From positions 1,860,001 through 1,924,000 of the forward strand of contig LUGG01000006.1 in the NCBI GenBank assembly GCA_001683735.1: a stretch of 64,000 nt of DNA, written 5' to 3'. The stretch is from Grifola frondosa. Lineage: Eukaryota > Basidiomycota > Agaricomycetes > Polyporales > Grifolaceae. A model generated the notes under the pieces. The model was not told the origin of the DNA. It saw only the letters and a list, made by a program, of their open reading frames with translations, and made no database searches. Positions within the stretch are counted from its first letter, which is position 1. Every line of letters starts with the position of its first letter. A program made the position numbers and the translations under genes. Shown in pieces: positions 58,640-64,000 of this stretch.

Positions 58640-60235
58640 CAATGACGCAGCTCCAGTCGTCGACATATCGAAATGGATGTGTCGACGACCGCATCTACGT
58701 CATCGGGCTAGACCGGCCTGTTCGTCCTCATCGTCTTTTGCCCCGCGCTTGCCGTGAAAATGACGCTCGTCATCGTTGGTTGCCGGTAAGTCCATTTTTT
58801 TTTAAATTGAAATTGAAATTAAAGTTATAATTAAGTTGCAGCACGGGCGTCGAGTATTCCCCGCATGGCGCTCGCCGTCCCGCACTCGCGCTAACCGCCG
58901 TGCCTGCACTCTCCCTCACCGCACCCACACTAGGCATGTTTCCCTGTGTCTCGCTCGTGCCATGCGCCCCGCCTCTATGCGCCCTCTCGCATCCACGCTC
59001 CACACGTCTCTCTGCATCCACCCTCGTGCCCCTCATGCCTGCTCTCCTCAGGACTGCGCCGCTCGCTCTCTCTTCTCGTCACCGCCACTGCAACTGTGTC
59101 CGCGATTGTATCGATGACCAGGCATGTCCGGGTGAACACCGCCACCGTGTTCTTACTCCCGTCGTGCTCTGCTGCCACCCAGCCGCGCTACTCAATGTTC
59201 AACCGAGGCGTGCGCGGCGTCCGACGCCGCACGCGTAGGCCACCTGAAGGTGAGGAGAGGGAAGTAGGTCAGGTATGTCCATATCCCTTTGCCTGCATCT
59301 CACAACGTGCCCATCACGGCCTCGCGCCCACCCCTTGCCTGCTCGGCACCTGCGCTCATGCCCGCGCAACTCATCCATGCTGCGTCCCGCGTGCACAACT
59401 CATATATCCCTATACCCACTCTCATGCCTGCACCAAATCCCGTGCATTCGCCCTCGCTTGCGACGCATGCACACACCCACACTGCGTGCACGCACTCTCC
59501 CATCTTGTATTACTATTGTTTATCCCAGCATCCCTCACCGTTCGTCCTTGCGCTACACACCTGCACTGCATGCCGGTGCATGCGCCTGTGAGTGTGCCCG
59601 GGCATGCACACATCATCCGCATTCGCGCTTCTCGCCTGCGCCGCACACTCTTCGCTCACGCCTGGCACTGTAGGAAGGTCAGAGGGATGTTGAGGAGAGG
59701 CTGGAGGCGGACGTCGAGGACGCTCATGCCCATACACCCTCGTAAGTGCCCGCTTCTGTGTTGTGTCCTTCACACCCCACACCTGCGTATGCTCCTGCCC
59801 CTCGCCCTCATCCACGCCCACATTCCCGCACCTGGGCCCAGTGTGCCATGTATCCCACGCCCGTGCGCCCGTCCCTATGATGACCCACTCTGCGCCTCAG
59901 GCAACAGCCGCGATCCGCGCCGTGTACAAGGCAAGCGTGCACAAGAAGAAGAGCTTCCACTGCAGCTCGTGGAACCCCAACCCCACTGCTCCTCCACGCT
60001 CGCCTTCGCCACTGGCACAGTCCGCGGGCGATGCCCCGACGAGCCCGCCCTCCTCTGCGTCACCGTCGATCGCCACGCTCTCCCCGAGCCCGCTCACGCC
60101 GGAGTCTGCAGCCTCGCACATGCGGCCCCTCACGCTCCTCCAGGTGTCCTGCATGTCCACTCGTACGCCGGGTCCTCCATGATGTTCACGACCCGCTGTA
60201 CCTCCCCACCCACTCAACACTACTGGTCACCTAGA
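58640..60235 (+). CDS. GC-rich low-complexity locus, uncertain coding
   Basis: The first exon candidate DDRIYVIGLDRPVRPHRLLP is followed by an intron GTAAGTCC...AAGTTGCAG (about 58790-58840). Beyond it lie long plus-strand frames rich in His, Pro, Cys, Ala and Arg (58946-60325 and 59763-60182), with the more protein-like stretch AVYKASVHKKKSFHCSSW near 59920. GC content is far above that of the neighbours. Base bias alone can produce such open frames, so only the first exon is well supported. Confidence 0.3.
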
Positions 60236-60237
60236 TT

Positions 60238-63200
60238 GTACTACAATATAGCACAAACCTGCCAAAGCCGTTGTGAGTTAGCAGGTCAGGTTGTAAAATT
60301 GGGCTGTAATACAATGCTGGGCTGATTGTATTAGCTATTGTATTACAACAGTAGCATTGTAATACAATTAGGCTGCAATGTATTACAACTAGGGCTGGTT
60401 GTGATATTCCTATAGTACAATCAGGTCTCATTGTAATATCCAGTAAAACAACCAGGTCTGATTGTAATATTCGATAAAACAACCAGGGCTGATTGTAATA
60501 TATAGTAATACAATCAGGTCTAATTGTAATAGCCAGTAAAACAATCAGGCCTCATTGTAATATTTGATAAAACAACCAGGGCTGATTGTAATATATAGTA
60601 ATACAACCAGGTCTAATTGTAATATTTGATAAAACAACCAGGCCTCATTGTAATATTCAATAAAACAACCTGGTCTGGTTGTAATATTGCATAAAACAAT
60701 CAGGCCTCATTGTAATATTCAATAAAACAACCAGGTCTGGTTGTAATATTTGATAAAACAACCAGGGCTGATTGTAATATATAGTAATACAACCAGGCCT
60801 CATTGTAATACTAGGTAATACACCAGGTCTGGTTGTAATATTTCATAAAACAATCAGGCTTCATTGTAATATTCAATAAAACAACCAGGTCTGATTGTAA
60901 TATCCAGTAAAACAACCAGGCCTCATTGTAATACTAGGTAATACAACCAGGTCTGGTTGTAATATTCAATAAAACAATCAGGCCTCATTGTAATTCTAGA
61001 TAATACAACCAGGCCTGGTTGTAATATTCAATAGTACAATCAGGTCTGCTTGTAATACTTCATTATTACAATCTCACCTGGTTGTATCATCCATATCTGG
61101 CTAATAGGCTTCGGGGCAAATACCTGATTTGTCATATGTTGTGGAAACATACCGCTTTTGGTATGTTTTGGCTTCAGCCACCATATGTTTTTCCCTCTAT
61201 TCCTCCTTCAATTCTTCACCAATTCTCTTCATTCTGGGTGCATCTGAAAACGCTCATTCTGTACAGTTATATTATGTAAATATTTTAATATGTTATTCGA
61301 ATTAAAACATACCATTCTGGGCAGTTACCCCAGAATGTTTTTCTGAATTCCCCCCTCAAATATTTACCAAATCTCTCCATTCCTTTATTACCCTTGTCGC
61401 ATGAATGTCCCATTTAATGTTCTCAATTTACTTTGGCAGAATATGCGATGAAAAACATTCCATTTCTGGTGGGTGCAGGCTCAGCCACACCAGAATTCCT
61501 CCCCTTGCCCCTCCATCAGTTCTGCATGGAATTTCTTCATTTAACATTCCCCTTGCTCTAATTAATGTACTCTTTGATATTATCTACAGTACAGAGTCAC
61601 AAACTACAATGAATATTCGTCTCCCCTTGCTTTGCTGGCTGATATTCACCCCAGATTGAGAAGTTAATACTTCACCAATTCACGCGCATGAGAAACCGTC
61701 TGAAAGGTAGAATTTGTCCTAATAAGGCGATCTTTACGCGCAAGGGGAGACGAATATTCATTGTAGTTTGTGACTCTGTACTGTAGATAATATCAAAGAG
61801 TACATTAATTAGAGCAAGGGGAATGTTAAATGAAGAAATTCCATGCAGAACTGATGGAGGGGCAAGGGGAGGAATTCTGGTGTGGCTGAGCCTGCACCCA
61901 CCAGAAATGGAATGTTTTTCATCGCATATTCTGCCAAAGTAAATTGAGAACATTAAATGGGACATTCATGCGACAAGGGTAATAAAGGAATGGAGAGATT
62001 TGGTAAATATTTGAGGGGGGAATTCAGAAAAACATTCTGGGGTAACTGCCCAGAATGGTATGTTTTAATTCGAATAACATATTAAAATATTTACATAATA
62101 TAACTGTACAGAATGAGCGTTTTCAGATGCACCCAGAATGAAGAGAATTGGTGAAGAATTGAAGGAGGAATAGAGGGAAAAACATATGGTGGCTGAAGCC
62201 AAAACATACCAAAAGCGGTATGTTTCCACAACATATGACAAATCAGGTATTTGCCCCGAAGCCTATTAGCCAGATATGGATGATACAACCAGGTGAGATT
62301 GTAATAATGAAGTATTACAAGCAGACCTGATTGTACTATTGAATATTACAACCAGGCCTGGTTGTATTATCTAGAATTACAATGAGGCCTGATTGTTTTA
62401 TTGAATATTACAACCAGACCTGGTTGTATTACCTAGTATTACAATGAGGCCTGGTTGTTTTACTGGATATTACAATCAGACCTGGTTGTTTTATTGAATA
62501 TTACAATGAAGCCTGATTGTTTTATGAAATATTACAACCAGACCTGGTTGTATTACCTAGTATTACAATGAGGCCTGGTTGTATTACTATATATTACAAT
62601 CAGCCCTGGTTGTTTTATCAAATATTACAACCAGACCTGGTTGTTTTATTGAATATTACAATGAGGCCTGGTTGTTTTATTAAATATTACAACCAGACCT
62701 GGTTGTATTATCTAGAATTACAATGAGGCCTGATTGTTTTATGCAATATTACAATCAGACCAGGTTGTTTTATTGAATATTACAATGAGGCCTGGTTGTT
62801 TTATCAAATATTACAATTAGACCTGGTTGTATTACTATATTACAATCAGCCCTGGTTGTTTTATCAAATATTACAATGAGGCCTGATTGTTTTACTGGCT
62901 ATTACAATTAGACCTGGTTGTATTACTATATATTACAATCAGCCCTGGTTGTTTTATCAAATATTACAATTAGACCTGGTTGTATTACTATATATTACAA
63001 TCAGCCCTGGTTGTTTTATCGAATATTACAATCAGACCTGGTTGTTTTATCAAGTATTACAATGAGGCCTGGTTGTTTTACTGGATATTACAATGAGACC
63101 TGATTGTACTATAGGAATATCACAACCAGCCCTAGTTGTAATACATTGCAGCCTAATTGTATTACAATGCTACTGTTGTAATACAATAGCTAATACAATC

Positions 63201-63286
63201 AGCCCAGCATTGTATTACAGCCCAATTTTACAACCTGACCTGCTAACTCACAACGGTTTTGGCAGGTTTGTGCTATATTGTAATAC
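60238..63286. repeat. 3-kb palindrome: 31-bp dyad-repeat arms around a fold-back core
   Basis: The left arm 60238-61630 is the inverted copy of the right arm 61740-63286, with a 109-bp spacer. The outer part of each arm is a tandem array of about 31-bp units containing AGGCCTGGTTGT-like dyads separated by AATATT or AATATA-type spacers (roughly 27 copies on the left, about 30 on the right). The inner part (61.08-61.63 and 61.74-62.29) belongs to the fold-back family seen at 34.4-41.2 kb. The tips are GTACTACAATATAGCAC and its inverted form GTATTACAATATAGCAC. Confidence 0.9.
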
Positions 63287-63289
63287 CAA

Positions 63290-63725
63290 AATGGTGACCA
63301 CAGCTGCACTCAAACCCACTGTGTCCTTCGTGCCTCTCCTCACCGCACCCCCCGTGTCCTCGACACATGCCCTTCTTCGTTTCCCTGGTCCGCGCATGCG
63401 ATTCGATTCGATGGACTCGATCGCATGCGCCCTTGCCCTGGGACACTATGTCATGGCTTCTCCAATGCAGTCCACTACCGCTACCACATATATCGCTAGG
63501 CCATGTCGTGTCGTTGCTGAACATCAAGATCGCGAAGGCGCAGGCTGCAGGCCAGGACACGTCGGACCTCGAGAGCCAGCTCACGGACACGCAGTGCGTC
63601 CCCCCTTCGGGATCCCCCACTGCGTGCACTCGAGCTGACATTTTTTGCAGGACAAAGCTGACCACGAACATCGTGATGGATACGAAGAACGCGGGTGCGG
63701 CGTCGAAGGGCATCGTCTAAAGGGC
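63290..63725 (+). CDS. partial C-terminal hypothetical gene after the palindrome
   Basis: The GC-rich open sequence includes SLLNIKIAKAQAAGQDTSDL and ESQLTDTQ, which looks helical or coiled-coil. An intron (GTGCGTCC...TTTTGCAG, about 63597-63650) is likely. Two exits are possible: one ends at the TAA at 63718-63720 (NAGAASKGIV), the other runs slightly further. It may be the 3' part of the locus left of the palindrome, split by its insertion. No family recognised. Confidence 0.3.
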
Positions 63726-64000
63726 GTGGTGCCGTCTCGCTAGTTTCATTCCCTTTTGAGTTTGATGGCCCTGCAATGTAACACTTAGCTGCTCTGCTGC
63801 ATTGAACTTCAAAACAAACCTTCTTTCTGCTGAAAATAGCAGCCAATGCATGCTCTGCACACAAGACTCTTCAGTTGTGCAATCTGAACACGAATTGTGA
63901 TGTATATGTCTCGCCACTGCAGAATGACTGTGCGTCCTTAGCCATATACCGCGCTGCTGCAGATGTCTGTTGCCATACTCAGATCTTTCAGTGTCAGCAT
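63726..64000. other. intergenic or 3' untranslated, no gene seen
   Basis: No supported exon before the window ends. Confidence 0.35.

Noticed and set aside
58946..60325. 459-codon plus-strand open frame
   Set aside because: Not listed as a firm gene: it is dominated by His, Pro, Cys and Arg in a very GC-rich region, where stop codons are rare in all frames.
60231..60482. Minus-strand frame and its mirror at 63.1 kb
   Set aside because: These are two views of the palindrome's inverted arms rather than independent genes.

Overview
The window looks like a repeat-rich stretch of nuclear DNA from a mushroom-forming basidiomycete (Agaricomycetes). The evidence is many short introns of about 41-56 nt with GT...AG ends, a fungal Zn2Cys6 cluster, fungal hAT, Helitron and Copia elements, and gene families that I recognise as recurring uncharacterised agaricomycete proteins. 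No prokaryotic operons, CRISPR arrays, rRNA genes or convincing tRNA genes were found.

Layout. (1) 0.3-23.6 kb is a dense, strongly introned gene cluster. In order it holds: a PHD-like zinc finger plus caspase/CHAT-like protein (minus, 269-1968); a divergently placed acidic, AT-hook-bearing gene B1 (plus, from 2.2 kb) with an in-frame triplication of an exon-intron-exon-intron block; a PD-(D/E)XK/Uma2-like nuclease candidate (7.4-8.9 kb); an ATP-grasp-like protein (9.7-11.4 kb); a BAH-PHD chromatin reader (12.0-13.4 kb); B2, an inverted paralogue of B1 (minus, 15.0-13.7 kb); a 120-bp minisatellite split by a non-autonomous hAT-like element (15.8-17.5 kb); and a Ulp1/SENP-like protease next to a very large uncharacterised protein (18.5-23.6 kb). 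Nearly all of these genes carry single-base frameshifts or an in-frame stop. (2) 23.6-29.3 kb is AT-rich intergenic DNA with a solo Copia-type LTR, degenerate ~150-bp repeats and a truncated MITE. (3) 29.6-33.5 kb holds a divergent gene pair: a Zn2Cys6 protein (minus) and an acidic repeat-bearing protein (plus). (4) 34.4-41.2 kb is a three-level transposon nest: a MITE inside a hAT transposon inside a fold-back element, which in turn sits against a Copia gag fragment and its LTR (41.2-42.1 kb). (5) 42.2-46.1 kb is a broken copy of a multi-copy agaricomycete ORF family containing two different hAT-type MITEs. (6) 47.2-54.5 kb is a decayed Helitron (minus) whose helicase is fused to a ubiquitin-specific-protease-like domain. 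(7) 55.5-57.1 kb is a Cys/His-rich ORF split by a MITE with a perfect target-site duplication and ending in a 48-bp coding repeat. (8) 57.4-64.0 kb holds a small spliced minus-strand gene, a CpG-decayed duplication, a GC-rich low-complexity locus and a 3-kb palindrome made of 31-bp dyad repeats.

How it may work together. The 0.3-23.6 kb cluster is the best candidate for an undescribed system. It combines a putative protease (CHAT-like), a putative nuclease, an ATP-grasp enzyme, a chromatin reader and a deSUMOylase-like protease joined to a giant conserved protein. The nuclease, ATP-grasp and BAH-PHD genes are bracketed by the inverted B1/B2 paralogues. A giant mobile element, or a conflict/defence locus now decaying, would both fit; neither is proven by the sequence. 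The rest of the window is a transposon graveyard with several exact target-site duplications.
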